This document shows positions 9,068 to 16,731 of a DNA stretch of 64,000 nucleotides, piece by piece (position 1 is the stretch's first letter; each line of letters begins with the position of its first letter). A program made the position numbers and the translations under genes. The notes under the pieces are model-generated. The model was not told where the DNA came from and did no database searches. It was given only the letters and a program-made list of their open reading frames with translations. Source of the stretch: Actinoplanes sichuanensis (lineage in GTDB: Bacteria; Actinomycetota; Actinomycetes; Mycobacteriales; Micromonosporaceae); assembly GCF_033097365.1 (NCBI RefSeq), contig NZ_AP028461.1:3100001-3164000 (forward strand), given 5' to 3'.

Positions 9068-9667
9068 TCACTTCGGGAATCGGGGAACCGGCCACGAGGG
9101 ATCGGCGCGGAACCCGGTGTAGGTGTCGTCGAACGGGAACTCGGCCGCCTCGATCAGCTTGATCAGGCGTTCGCCCTCGGTGCGGATCGTCACGGCCTCG
9201 TCGGCGTCGAAGTAGAGCGGGTGACCGATCCGGCCCGCGAACTCGTCCTCGTCCTTCCACCGCCACTCCCGCTGCGCGTCGGCCACCACGTCGAGCACGT
9301 GATCGGTGGTCTCGACGGCGTCGCCGTCTCGCACATACGGCGACTCCAGGTTCACATACCAACCGTGGAACACGCCGTCCTGAAAGAACCACCACACCGA
9401 GTGGGCGGCACCCGGCGGCATCAGGATCAGCACGTCGTAGTACAGCCAGCCGACGTCGACCAACTCCGGCGCGGCCATCGCGTCCGGCGACACCTCGTGG
9501 GCGGTGGTGCCGTCGGCGTCGACGAGTTTGGCGAAGTCACCGCCGACGGGCTGCCACAGCAGCAGCCCGTCCTCGTCGTCGCGGATCACCCGCATGGCCT
9601 GCGCCCACATCAGCCACTCGCCGCGAAGGTAACGGCGAGTGATGGTCTGTCCCGGAACGTATCGCAT
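9068..9667 (-). CDS. DUF402 family protein
   Basis: 199 residues from ATG 9667 (MRYVPGQTITRRY). The body matches DUF402: an MPPGAAHSVWWFF strand, then GWYVNLESPYVRDGDAVETTDHVLDVVA and WRWKDEDEF, the Asp/Glu-rich region that in related proteins such as FomD binds a divalent metal and nucleotide esters. Family members characterised so far act as nucleoside phosphate hydrolases; whether this one does is inference. First gene of a two-gene minus-strand unit with the 315-aa protein. Its start is 118 bp from RNA1, on the opposite strand. Confidence 0.75.
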   Translation of the reverse strand: MRYVPGQTITRRYLRGEWLMWAQAMRVIRDDEDGLLLWQPVGGDFAKLVDADGTTAHEVSPDAMAAPELVDVGWLYYDVLILMPPGAAHSVWWFFQDGVFHGWYVNLESPYVRDGDAVETTDHVLDVVADAQREWRWKDEDEFAGRIGHPLYFDADEAVTIRTEGERLIKLIEAAEFPFDDTYTGFRADPSWPVPRFPK

Positions 9668-9785
9668 TCGGGCACCGTATCCCGGACACGCCAGCCCGGC
9701 GGGACGGCCGCGGTCGGTGTCCGGCTCCGGCGGATCGTCCATAACTCGATGGCCCGCCGCGCGGAGGCCTGGCAAGATTCGCGGC

Positions 9786-9913
9786 GGGTCGCTAGCTCAA
9801 CTGGCTAGAGCATTCGGCTGGTAGCACGTCCGCCCTCCGCCTCACGCGGGCATGGGTGTGCTTCCTTCTCCAATGGAATCGAAGGGTTCGGGGTTCGAGT
9901 CCCCGGCGGCCCA
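9786..9913 (+). ncRNA. tRNA-like RNA with hairpins replacing the anticodon loop (RNA1)
   Basis: All tRNA elements except a normal anticodon loop are present. Acceptor GGGTCGC (9786-9792) pairs over 7 bp with GCGGCCC (9906-9912), followed by discriminator A9913. D-arm GCTC/GAGC (9795-9811) has a GG-containing loop. T-arm CGGGG-TTCGAGT-CCCCG spans 9889-9905. Anticodon-type stem TTCGG (9813-9817) pairs with TCGAA (9879-9883), but 61 nt lie between them instead of 7. That insert starts CTGGTA and folds into a 12-bp hairpin (9824-9835 with 9848-9851 and 9854-9861) and a TTCC/GGAA hairpin (9862-9878). It is too short for a group I intron. No CCA is encoded. The 3' end is 43 nt before the TerD-protein start. 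It could be misread as tRNA-Thr(GGT) with an intron. Confidence 0.75.
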
Positions 9914-9956
9914 CTTCGAAGCGGAAAACACCGCCGGCGGGGGACGGAGGACTCAC

Positions 9957-12092
9957 GTGCACGAGAAGACGATCATTCAGAAGACGCTGCGCGTGCCCGC
10001 GAGCAACGGGGACGGCGGCGACGGTACGGCCGTGGCGCGGCAGCTCGACGCCGCCCTGCTCGACGTCGGGTTCGCGGCCTCCCGGGCGCTGCTCGACCAC
10101 ATCGGCGGGCTCGCACCGGCACCGGCCATGGACCTCGCCGCGACCGTCGTGTCCGCGGTTCGGGAACTGGTCGGCGACCACGTTCGGCACAACACCTACT
10201 TCATCGCGTTCCCGGACGGCGTACCGGACACCATCGCGTTCTGGTTGGAGCGGATGCAGGCCGCCGCCCTGATCGGCGGCGGCGACACCGTCCGGCCCGA
10301 ATGGGTCAACCTCCTCGACCTTCCGGGGTACGGCTCCTACCAGCACACCTACGCCGACATGCTGGCCGTCCACGACGAACTGATCGCGTCGGCCGGTGAC
10401 CGGCTGACCGTGCTGCACCTGGGCGACACCGCCGAACGCGAGGCGCAGCGGCTCTACCTGCAGATGGCCGGCAGCGTCACGCCGCTCGGTGCGGCCGACC
10501 TCGCGATCCTCAGCGAACTCGCCCTCACCTGCGCCGACGGCCCGCAGCCGGACATCATCCCGGTGCGGGAGAACCGGGCCGTCCTCAACGGCATCCGGAT
10601 CGTCCTCGGTCGACCGCTGGTCGCTGTCGACACCGTCACCGACGTGCTGCGCCTGGCCTGCCAGGTCTCCGGCGGCGACGTGTCGCTCGCCGAGCCGACC
10701 CGGTTCCGTGCGTTCCGACGCCCGGAACGGCGGGTGCTGCTCGCCGCCCTCGACACGGTCATCAGCGCCAACCCGGCCAAGCTCGCCGACGTCGCCCGCT
10801 ATGCGGAACGATGGAAGCGGCTCGGCGAACGGCTGCACCCCCACGAGTACGCCCAGTGGCCGCAGGCCCAGCAGGTGTTCACGGTCGCCCGCGGCGAGCG
10901 GAAAGTGCCGACCCTGGCCGGCCGGGCCGAGACGGCGATCCACGCCGGCGACGTCGCGAAGGCGGCCCGCGTCCTGTCCGCCGCTCCGGGACTGCTGCTG
11001 CGCTCGGCCGACCGGCTGCTGCGCACGGCATCAGCGCCCGAACAGTCGACCATCGTCGACCTGGTCACCGGCGCGCTCGGCTCGGCGTCGGGACGGGTCC
11101 TGCTGTCGCTGCGCGAGCACGTCGCCAACCGGCTGACCCCGGACATCGCCCGGATGTACGTGAACCGGTCCCAGCGTGCCTGGGTCGGCCCGGACACCCG
11201 TGCACCTCTGCCGGCCGACCTGGTCGGCGAGCTGTCGGCGCTGCTCGACGACGCGATCAGCAGCCGGCTGCCGGTGTGGGACCGTCCACTGCTCATCGAC
11301 CCGGACGTGCTCGACGTCGCCCTGCCGCTGTCCGGCAAGGCGTCCGAGGACGGCTTCGCGGTGCTGCCACGCGGCTCGCGGGCGCCGGTCTCCGGTGAAC
11401 TGCTGCGGTTCTTCATGTACTGGCGACAGACCGAACGGCACACCGACTACGACCTGTCGATGCTCCTGCTCGACGACGAGTTCCACAGCGCCGGCCAGGT
11501 GTCGTGGACGAACCTGCGGGGCAACGGCATGGTCCACTCCGGTGACATCACCAGTGCGAAGGACGGTGCGACCGAGTTCATCGACGTTCCACTGACCGTC
11601 GACGCCCCGTACGTGGTGCCGCAGGTCAACATCTTCTCCGGCGAGTCGTTCGAGAAGGTCGCCGAGTCGATGTTCGGCTACCAGACGCGAACCAGGAAGC
11701 AGAAGGGCGCGCCGTTCGATCCACGGACGGTTCGGGCCCGCTCGCAGATGCGTGGCCGGGGCCGGGTCGCGCTGCCGATGGTGTTCGCCCGTGGCGAGAC
11801 CGGCTGGCAGGCGGTGTGGCTGCACCTCTACCTGCAGGGCCACCCGGCGTTCAACCGGGTCGAGGGCAACGCCTTCACCACCGCGCACCGGGTCCGCGCC
11901 CTGCTGGAACGGCAGTACCTGACGGTGTCCTACCTGGTCGACAGGTGGCCGACGCCGGCCGGGGTCACCCTCTGGGACGGGGTGCTCCCGGACGAGCCGG
12001 TCACCTACCTCGGCATCGAGGCGCCGGACGGGCTGCCGGACGGATCGGAGATCTACACGCTGGACCGGCTCGGTGAGCTGATCCCCGGATGA
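9957..12092 (+). CDS. Large TerD-domain protein (SCO0854-like)
   Basis: 711 residues. The GTG start at 9957 is chosen because GGAGG (9946-9950) sits 6 nt upstream. The first 430 residues are mostly helical with no recognised catalytic motif, and include a W-x-R-L-G-E-x-L-H-P-H-E-Y segment near residue 290. From about residue 480 a TerD-like beta-sandwich begins (DYDLSMLLLDDEF at 497-509, then VSWTNLRGNGMVHSGDIT). TerD domains bind Ca2+ and belong to stress and phage-resistance gene sets. It resembles the large actinobacterial/myxobacterial TerD-containing proteins annotated as SCO0854-like, but I see no Cys-rich RING. It lies between RNA1 and RNA2, suggesting an RNA-protein unit. A relation of the helical part to the Ro/TROVE ring is speculative. 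Confidence 0.75.
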   Translation: MHEKTIIQKTLRVPASNGDGGDGTAVARQLDAALLDVGFAASRALLDHIGGLAPAPAMDLAATVVSAVRELVGDHVRHNTYFIAFPDGVPDTIAFWLERMQAAALIGGGDTVRPEWVNLLDLPGYGSYQHTYADMLAVHDELIASAGDRLTVLHLGDTAEREAQRLYLQMAGSVTPLGAADLAILSELALTCADGPQPDIIPVRENRAVLNGIRIVLGRPLVAVDTVTDVLRLACQVSGGDVSLAEPTRFRAFRRPERRVLLAALDTVISANPAKLADVARYAERWKRLGERLHPHEYAQWPQAQQVFTVARGERKVPTLAGRAETAIHAGDVAKAARVLSAAPGLLLRSADRLLRTASAPEQSTIVDLVTGALGSASGRVLLSLREHVANRLTPDIARMYVNRSQRAWVGPDTRAPLPADLVGELSALLDDAISSRLPVWDRPLLIDPDVLDVALPLSGKASEDGFAVLPRGSRAPVSGELLRFFMYWRQTERHTDYDLSMLLLDDEFHSAGQVSWTNLRGNGMVHSGDITSAKDGATEFIDVPLTVDAPYVVPQVNIFSGESFEKVAESMFGYQTRTRKQKGAPFDPRTVRARSQMRGRGRVALPMVFARGETGWQAVWLHLYLQGHPAFNRVEGNAFTTAHRVRALLERQYLTVSYLVDRWPTPAGVTLWDGVLPDEPVTYLGIEAPDGLPDGSEIYTLDRLGELIPG

Positions 12093-12104
12093 GGTAATCG
12101 ACCA

Positions 12105-12198
12105 CCGAGGTCATGCGGGCGCTTCCTTCTATTTCCGTTCAATTCGGGAACCTCCGCTCTGCGGAGGCTCTGGCGCACAGTGCCCGCGCTCTCCTCGG
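12105..12198 (+). ncRNA. Y-RNA-like permuted tRNA mimic (RNA2)
   Basis: A 94-nt foldable segment just after the TerD gene. Outer helix CCGAGG (12105-12110)/CCTCGG (12193-12198), then an internal loop, then inner helix GCGGGCGCT (12115-12123)/AGTGCCCGC (12179-12187) with one G-U. The head holds a T-arm TTCCG-TTCAATT-CGGGA (12133-12149; the loop fits TTCRANY), then a closed 7-bp stem CCTCCGC-TCT-GCGGAGG (12151-12167) where a tRNA would have its acceptor, then a short CTG/CAG D-arm-like hairpin (12170-12180) that shares bases with the inner helix. This order (stem, T-arm, closed acceptor, D-arm, stem) is that of YrlA-type Y RNAs. It shares CATGnGnGnGCTTCCTTCT with RNA1. The Ro-binding motif GNCGAA(N)G is only partly matched. 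Confidence 0.62.
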
Positions 12199-12200
12199 CC

Positions 12201-12234
12201 CGTGGCCGGCGGCTCCTGCGAGCCGCCGGCCACG
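12201..12234 (+). terminator. Strong hairpin terminator after RNA2
   Basis: A perfect 15-bp stem, CGTGGCCGGCGGCTC paired with GAGCCGCCGGCCACG, closed by the tetraloop CTGC. There is no T-tract, as is usual for actinobacterial terminators. It closes the RNA1-TerD-RNA2 unit before the methyltransferase gene. Confidence 0.8.
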
Positions 12235-12306
12235 ACCCTGTTCGTGTCCCTCCGCCGCACGTGTAGGTTGCAGGGCGGTCCACGGTGTACCGAATGGGGG
12301 ATTTTC

Positions 12307-13026
12307 ATGTCTTCTGATCTGCATGCGGCGTCGTTCGGCAGCGCGGCCGCGGCCTACGAGCGCGGGCGCCCGCCCTACCCGGCCGAAGCGGTCGCGTGGG
12401 CGGTGCCGTCGCAGGCCCGCCGGGTGCTGGACCTCGGTGCCGGCACCGGAAAACTGACCCGCGCCCTGCTGGCCGCCGGGTTCCACGTCGACGCCGTCGA
12501 GCCGTCGCCGGAAATGCGTGATCAACTCGCGGTCTCCGCCGGTCAGGCTTCGATCTTCGAGGGTACGGGGGAGAACGTCCCGCTTCCCGACGCGTCCGTC
12601 GACGCCGTCGTGTGTGCACAGGCCTGGCACTGGGTCGACCCGGCACGGGCCGTCCCGGAGATGGCCCGGGTGCTCCGACCGGGCGGCACACTGGCGCTGA
12701 TCTGGAACATCCGCGACCACACCGAACCGTGGGTGGCCGCCCTCGACGACGTCCTGCACCGGCACACCCGGCAGGAGATCGACACCGCCCCGCCGATCGG
12801 CGGCCCGTTCAGCGAACCCGAACACACCGAATTCCGCTGGCGGCACACCCTGAACCGGACCGAACTGCTCGACATGGTCACCTCCCGCAGCTACGTCATC
12901 CTGCTGTCGGAAACCGATCGTCAGGCGCTGCTGGACGGGGTCCTCGCCCTGGCCGACAGCCACGGCCTCGGCGACGAGTTCGACCTCCCCTACGTCACCC
13001 GCTGCACCCGGGCTCGACTGCGGTGA
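12307..13026 (+). CDS. Class I SAM-dependent methyltransferase
   Basis: 239 residues from ATG 12307, preceded by a GGGGGA box. Motif I is VLDLGAGTGKLT (about residues 40-51), the acidic end of strand 2 is VEPSPEM (about 64-70), and motif IV reads VDAVVCAQAWHWVDP. It belongs to the UbiE/type-11 methyltransferases common in actinobacteria, acting on an unknown small molecule or lipid. Length is normal for the family. It has its own transcript behind the terminator at 12201-12234. Its last 32 bp overlap the opposite-strand gene. Confidence 0.85.
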   Translation: MSSDLHAASFGSAAAAYERGRPPYPAEAVAWAVPSQARRVLDLGAGTGKLTRALLAAGFHVDAVEPSPEMRDQLAVSAGQASIFEGTGENVPLPDASVDAVVCAQAWHWVDPARAVPEMARVLRPGGTLALIWNIRDHTEPWVAALDDVLHRHTRQEIDTAPPIGGPFSEPEHTEFRWRHTLNRTELLDMVTSRSYVILLSETDRQALLDGVLALADSHGLGDEFDLPYVTRCTRARLR

Positions 13027-13660
13027 CGACCAGCGAGATCTCCCCGAAGTAGGCGAGGTCCCACACCCCGACCGGCTCACCGGGCAGGAAGTCGCGGCTC
13101 AGCGGCTTGCCACCCGGATCCCACGGCCGGTCCAAGTAGGGCGACCAGAGGTGCTCGCGCAGCCGCGGATCCTCGATCGTGTCGAACTCGGCCGGCGGTG
13201 GACTCTCCGGAACGGGGAAGATCGCCTCCAGCCGCTCGGCCGGGGCGGGTCGCAGCCCGTCCGGCCCACGACGGCCGCGGATCGCGGTGAGCAACGCGTC
13301 GTGCAGGCTGCCACCGGTGACGACCCGGTGGGCGACGGTCACCGACACGTCGTCGCCGGCCAGGGCGGCCCGGGTGAACCCGTGCCCGGCCAACTCCCGC
13401 CCGGAGACGGTCCGGACCGCATCAGCGACCTTGTTGGAGTCGGGCCGCGCCCCGAGCGCCTCGGCCAGCGCCGACTCCTCCAGGAACTCGATCTCGAACA
13501 CCGACCGGTCCTGGTCGAACTCCCAGTCCGGGCTGAGCGCGAGATCGGGCGAGAGACTGTTCAGGTAATACAGCACGTACTCACGGCCGGCGTCGAAGTC
13601 GTCGACCGGCCGCCCCAGCATGATCGTGAACGCCGCCGCCAGGTCCTGATCCCATGCCAT
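12995..13660 (-). CDS. Uncharacterised protein downstream of LuxR regulator
   Basis: 221 residues from ATG 13660, which is 1 nt after the LuxR gene stop; GGGGCGG inside that gene's end can serve as its ribosome site. I recognise no family. The sequence is acidic and cytosolic in appearance, with an N-terminal MLGRPVDDFDAGREYVLYYLNS-like helix-strand region and a C-terminal EPVGVWDLAYFGEISLVVTAVEP strand pair. The tight coupling to the LAL regulator suggests co-expression only. It overlaps the methyltransferase tail by 32 bp on the opposite strand. Confidence 0.6.
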   Translation of the reverse strand: MAWDQDLAAAFTIMLGRPVDDFDAGREYVLYYLNSLSPDLALSPDWEFDQDRSVFEIEFLEESALAEALGARPDSNKVADAVRTVSGRELAGHGFTRAALAGDDVSVTVAHRVVTGGSLHDALLTAIRGRRGPDGLRPAPAERLEAIFPVPESPPPAEFDTIEDPRLREHLWSPYLDRPWDPGGKPLSRDFLPGEPVGVWDLAYFGEISLVVTAVEPGCSG

Positions 13661-13661
13661 C

Positions 13662-16367
13662 TCAGCGCCGCCCCACCAACTCGCCCACCTCGGTACGCGA
13701 GGACACCCCCAGCTTGCGAAGAATGTTCGACACATGTACCGCCGCCGTCTTGGGGGAGATGTACAGCCGCTGCGCCAGCTCGGTGTTGGTCAACCCGTCA
13801 CTGATCAGCACCGCCACCTCCCGCTCCCGGGGCGTGAGCGCGGCCGGACCGGTGACCGCCGCTGGTGCGTCGGCCGGAGCCATGCCGAGCTGAGCCCGAA
13901 CCCGTTCGAGTTGCGCGACCCGCCAGCCACCCCACCCCGCCAGCAACGGAACCGCCGCCTCGACCTGCTCCTGCGCCTCGGCCCGCTTGTCCGCCGCGAG
14001 CAGACACCGGGCGGCGCTCACCCGCACCGTCCCACGGACCGCCGGCCCCAACGGGTTCGCCTCGGTGATCGACAGATAACCGGCCAGCGCCTGGGCGTGC
14101 CACCCGTGTGCCTCGGTGACCTGCGCTTCCACCAGCATCCGGTGCGCGTCCCACACTTCCGAATCCAGCAGGGTCGCCGCCATCCGGTCCAGATCGTCGG
14201 CGGGCAGCCCCAGCTCCAGCGCCGCCGAGATCAGGTCGTGCGCCTGCTCGCCGCTGCGCCACACCTGCCCCTCCAACGCGGTGACCAGCTCGGCGAGCGC
14301 GGCCTCGGCCCCTGGCCGGTCATGCCGGCGACACGCCAGATGAAACGTCAGGCCCGGAATCACGGTCGGCGGATTGTTCGGCAACGCGGCCAGATCGGCG
14401 ATCAACTCCTCCACCAGATCCAGGTCGCCGGACTCCAGCGACAACCCGGCCAGGAACACCCCGTGGAAGTCGGCCCACCGGCCACGACGACGCAGGCTAC
14501 GGTCCTGGGCCCGGCCCTCCTGCAACGCCGCGATCGCCGCACCGAGGTCACCGGCCCGCAGCGCCAACCGGGCCCGCCCCTGGAAGTAGGCAGCGACCGA
14601 CAGCGACTCGAACCCGGCCCGCTCCGCGTTGACCCGCATCCGCTCCAGGATCTCGGCATGCTCCGTCGACGACGTCGGCGGCTCACCCTGGACCAGCACG
14701 TTCAGCGCCCGCGCGGCGATCACCCACTCACCGGCCTGCTCCGCCTCGTGCACCAGCGTGGACAGGATCTTGCTGCCGTCGGCGGCCGTCTGCGGCCATT
14801 CCGACATCGCCGAACCCTTCTCCAGCAGAGCGGTCAGCCGCACACTCGGCAGGTCGAACTCGTCGGCCAGCGCCAGCGCCCGGTCCGCCCACAGCAACGC
14901 CGTCTCGGTCTCGTCATACAGATACGCCGACTGGGCGATCGCCGTCATCGCCCGCGCCTGCCCGGCACCCGGCGGCAACTGCGCGATCAGGTTTTCGATG
15001 TCGGCGGTCAACGCCCGCACCTCGGCCGCCTCCCGCGACTCCCACGCCAGCCGGACCAGCAGATACAGCGCCTCCGCCTGATCCGACGGATCGTGCGCCT
15101 GCTCCCGCCAACGACGCCCGTGCCGCAACGCGTCGTCGAGCAGACCCGCCAGCCACGCCGCCCGCGCCGCCGCACCGAGCAACTCCGGGTCGTCGGGCAC
15201 CTCGTCCAGACCCATCTCGGCCAGTTGCAACGCCTGATACGCCGAGCCGATCGACAGGTACAGCCCGGCGCCGTGCCGCGCCGCCGCGATCATGTCCTCA
15301 TACCGGCCCGCACCGCGCGCGTGGTGCGCCACCATCGCCGGATCCGAACCGCCACCCCGCAGCAGGACGTCGAGCGCCGCCTCGTGCAGCCGCCGCCGCT
15401 GCCGGCCCAGCATCTGCCCGGCGATCGCCTCCCGCACCAGCGCGTGCCGGAACGCGAACTCGTCCTCACCCGACTCCACCAGCACACCCCGCGTCACCAG
15501 GTTGCGCAGCACGGTGATCAGCTCGTCCTCACCCGTGCCGGTCACGTCGGCGAGCAGATCGAACAGGATCCGGTGACCGAGCACCGTGGCCGCCTCCACG
15601 ATCCGGTGGCTGACCGGATCCAGATCCTCCACCTGACGCCGCAGCACATCGGCGAGACTCCACGGCAGCGGCTGATCGACGAGCGCCTCCAGGTCGTGCC
15701 CCGGCAGGGCCCGCAGCAGCTCCTCGAGGAAGAACGGATTACCGCCGGTGCGCTGGTGCAGCGCCGTCGCGGCACGAACCGGCGCGGGACTCCCGGTGGC
15801 CGCCGCCAGCAGCGCCGCCGTCTGAGCCCGCGACAACCGATCCAGCCGGACGTGGGTGACGGCATGCCGTCGCTCGAGCTGGGCCAGCAGCCCCGCCACC
15901 GGCTGCCGGCGAGTCACCTCGTCCGGCCGATACGTCCCGATCAGTAGTCGTGGCCCGTGCTGGTCGGCGATCCGCTCGAACAGCGCGGCGCTCTCCGAGT
16001 CGGCCCAGTGCAGATCCTCGAACACGATCACGGCGGGGGAGTCTCCGATCAGGTCGGACAGGATCGCCAGCCCCGTATGCAGCCTCTCCACCGGACTGCG
16101 CTCCGCGTCGGACAGCGCCGCCAGCCGAGCGTCGTCAACCGCCGGGCGACCGTCGATCGCGTCGAGCAACACCTCGTAGGGCCGGGCCAGTGACCCCGGC
16201 TCGGCCTGCCCGACCAGCACGATCGTCTCCGCCGCGACGACATCCAGCAGCTCCTGCACCAGCCGGGTCTTCCCGATCCCCGGCTCACCGGCGATGATCG
16301 CCACCGCCGGCTCCCGGGATTTCGCGAGCTGCGTCAGCCGACGCAGCTCGCTGGCCCGCCCGATCAT
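13662..16367 (-). CDS. LAL-type LuxR family ATPase regulator
   Basis: 901 residues from ATG 16367. The N-terminal AAA/STAND-like ATPase has Walker A GEPGIGKT at 27-34 and Walker B VIVFEDLHWADSE near 105-117. A long TPR-like helical region (about 330-820) follows. A C-terminal LuxR HTH begins LTPREREVAVLISDGLTNTE, then LAQRLYISPKTAAVHVSNI, about 838-895. Large ATP-binding LuxR (LAL/MalT-like) proteins are inducer-dependent activators. The start at 16367 is preferred over GTG 16400 because it overlaps the TGA of the 61-aa gene upstream (TGATG). Middle gene of a three-gene unit; the inducer is unknown. Confidence 0.87.
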   Translation of the reverse strand: MIGRASELRRLTQLAKSREPAVAIIAGEPGIGKTRLVQELLDVVAAETIVLVGQAEPGSLARPYEVLLDAIDGRPAVDDARLAALSDAERSPVERLHTGLAILSDLIGDSPAVIVFEDLHWADSESAALFERIADQHGPRLLIGTYRPDEVTRRQPVAGLLAQLERRHAVTHVRLDRLSRAQTAALLAAATGSPAPVRAATALHQRTGGNPFFLEELLRALPGHDLEALVDQPLPWSLADVLRRQVEDLDPVSHRIVEAATVLGHRILFDLLADVTGTGEDELITVLRNLVTRGVLVESGEDEFAFRHALVREAIAGQMLGRQRRRLHEAALDVLLRGGGSDPAMVAHHARGAGRYEDMIAAARHGAGLYLSIGSAYQALQLAEMGLDEVPDDPELLGAAARAAWLAGLLDDALRHGRRWREQAHDPSDQAEALYLLVRLAWESREAAEVRALTADIENLIAQLPPGAGQARAMTAIAQSAYLYDETETALLWADRALALADEFDLPSVRLTALLEKGSAMSEWPQTAADGSKILSTLVHEAEQAGEWVIAARALNVLVQGEPPTSSTEHAEILERMRVNAERAGFESLSVAAYFQGRARLALRAGDLGAAIAALQEGRAQDRSLRRRGRWADFHGVFLAGLSLESGDLDLVEELIADLAALPNNPPTVIPGLTFHLACRRHDRPGAEAALAELVTALEGQVWRSGEQAHDLISAALELGLPADDLDRMAATLLDSEVWDAHRMLVEAQVTEAHGWHAQALAGYLSITEANPLGPAVRGTVRVSAARCLLAADKRAEAQEQVEAAVPLLAGWGGWRVAQLERVRAQLGMAPADAPAAVTGPAALTPREREVAVLISDGLTNTELAQRLYISPKTAAVHVSNILRKLGVSSRTEVGELVGRR

Positions 16368-16552
16368 CACCGGGCTGGCACCACCGCGGTTGGTTCGCAC
16401 GGCGACAGCGTACCGGCGAGCCGACCGCGTGCCTTACGCCCACGGCGCAGCAGCCGGGCACTGGACAGCAGCCGCTCCCGATCGGCCTCCGCGATCATCT
16501 CGCGGTTGCGGTCGTGCGCCAGGTTGAGCATGAGTTCCGGGTTCGCGAACAT
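16367..16552 (-). CDS. Small actinobacterial helical protein, 61 aa
   Basis: 61 residues, beginning MFANPELMLNLAHDRNREMI and ending in a basic stretch (LLRRGRKARGRLAG) and SPCEPTAVVPAR. This recurring actinobacterial type has a conserved hydrophobic N-terminus, an Arg-rich helix and a C-terminal basic tail, with no known function. ATG 16552 is chosen because GAGGAG lies 6 nt upstream; ATG 16558 would abut the box. The stop overlaps the LuxR ATG, so it leads the LuxR operon and may tune translation of the regulator. Confidence 0.72.
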   Translation of the reverse strand: MFANPELMLNLAHDRNREMIAEADRERLLSSARLLRRGRKARGRLAGTLSPCEPTAVVPAR

Positions 16553-16666
16553 CGCCATCTCCTCGTTCTCCGTCGATGCATCAATCGTCGTCGGTAAGGA
16601 GGTCCGGCACATGCGGCGGCGTTACCTATCTTCCCAGCTCAGAAGGGTTTAGAGAGGGCGTCCAAG

Positions 16667-16688
16667 CCGCCTAGGCATACCTAGGTGG
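16667..16688. promoter_or_regulatory. Inverted repeat in LuxR-operon/SRPBCC divergent promoter
   Basis: CCGCCTAGG-cata-CCTAGGTGG: 9-bp arms with one mismatch, each containing the palindrome CCTAGG. It lies between the divergent genes at 16552 (minus) and 16732 (plus), 44 bp before the plus-strand start. It is a plausible binding site for a dimeric regulator such as the LuxR protein; the pairing is inference. Confidence 0.5.
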
Positions 16689-16731
16689 TACTTACCTGGA
16701 CACCCCGGCGGGCCTGTGCTCGGATAAGACG

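Noticed and set aside
9786..9913. Ordinary tRNA-Thr(GGT)
   Set aside because: CTGGTA begins the loop, but the loop runs 61 nt before the stem closes, so it cannot be a standard tRNA as encoded.
9786..9913. Group I intron in a tRNA gene
   Set aside because: The insert of about 54 nt is far below the size needed for a self-splicing core.
13734..15947. A 737-codon plus-strand open frame opposite the LuxR gene
   Set aside because: GC-rich codon bias on the other strand makes long shadow frames. The translation is Arg/Gln/His-rich and lacks domains, while the minus frame has ATPase and HTH motifs.
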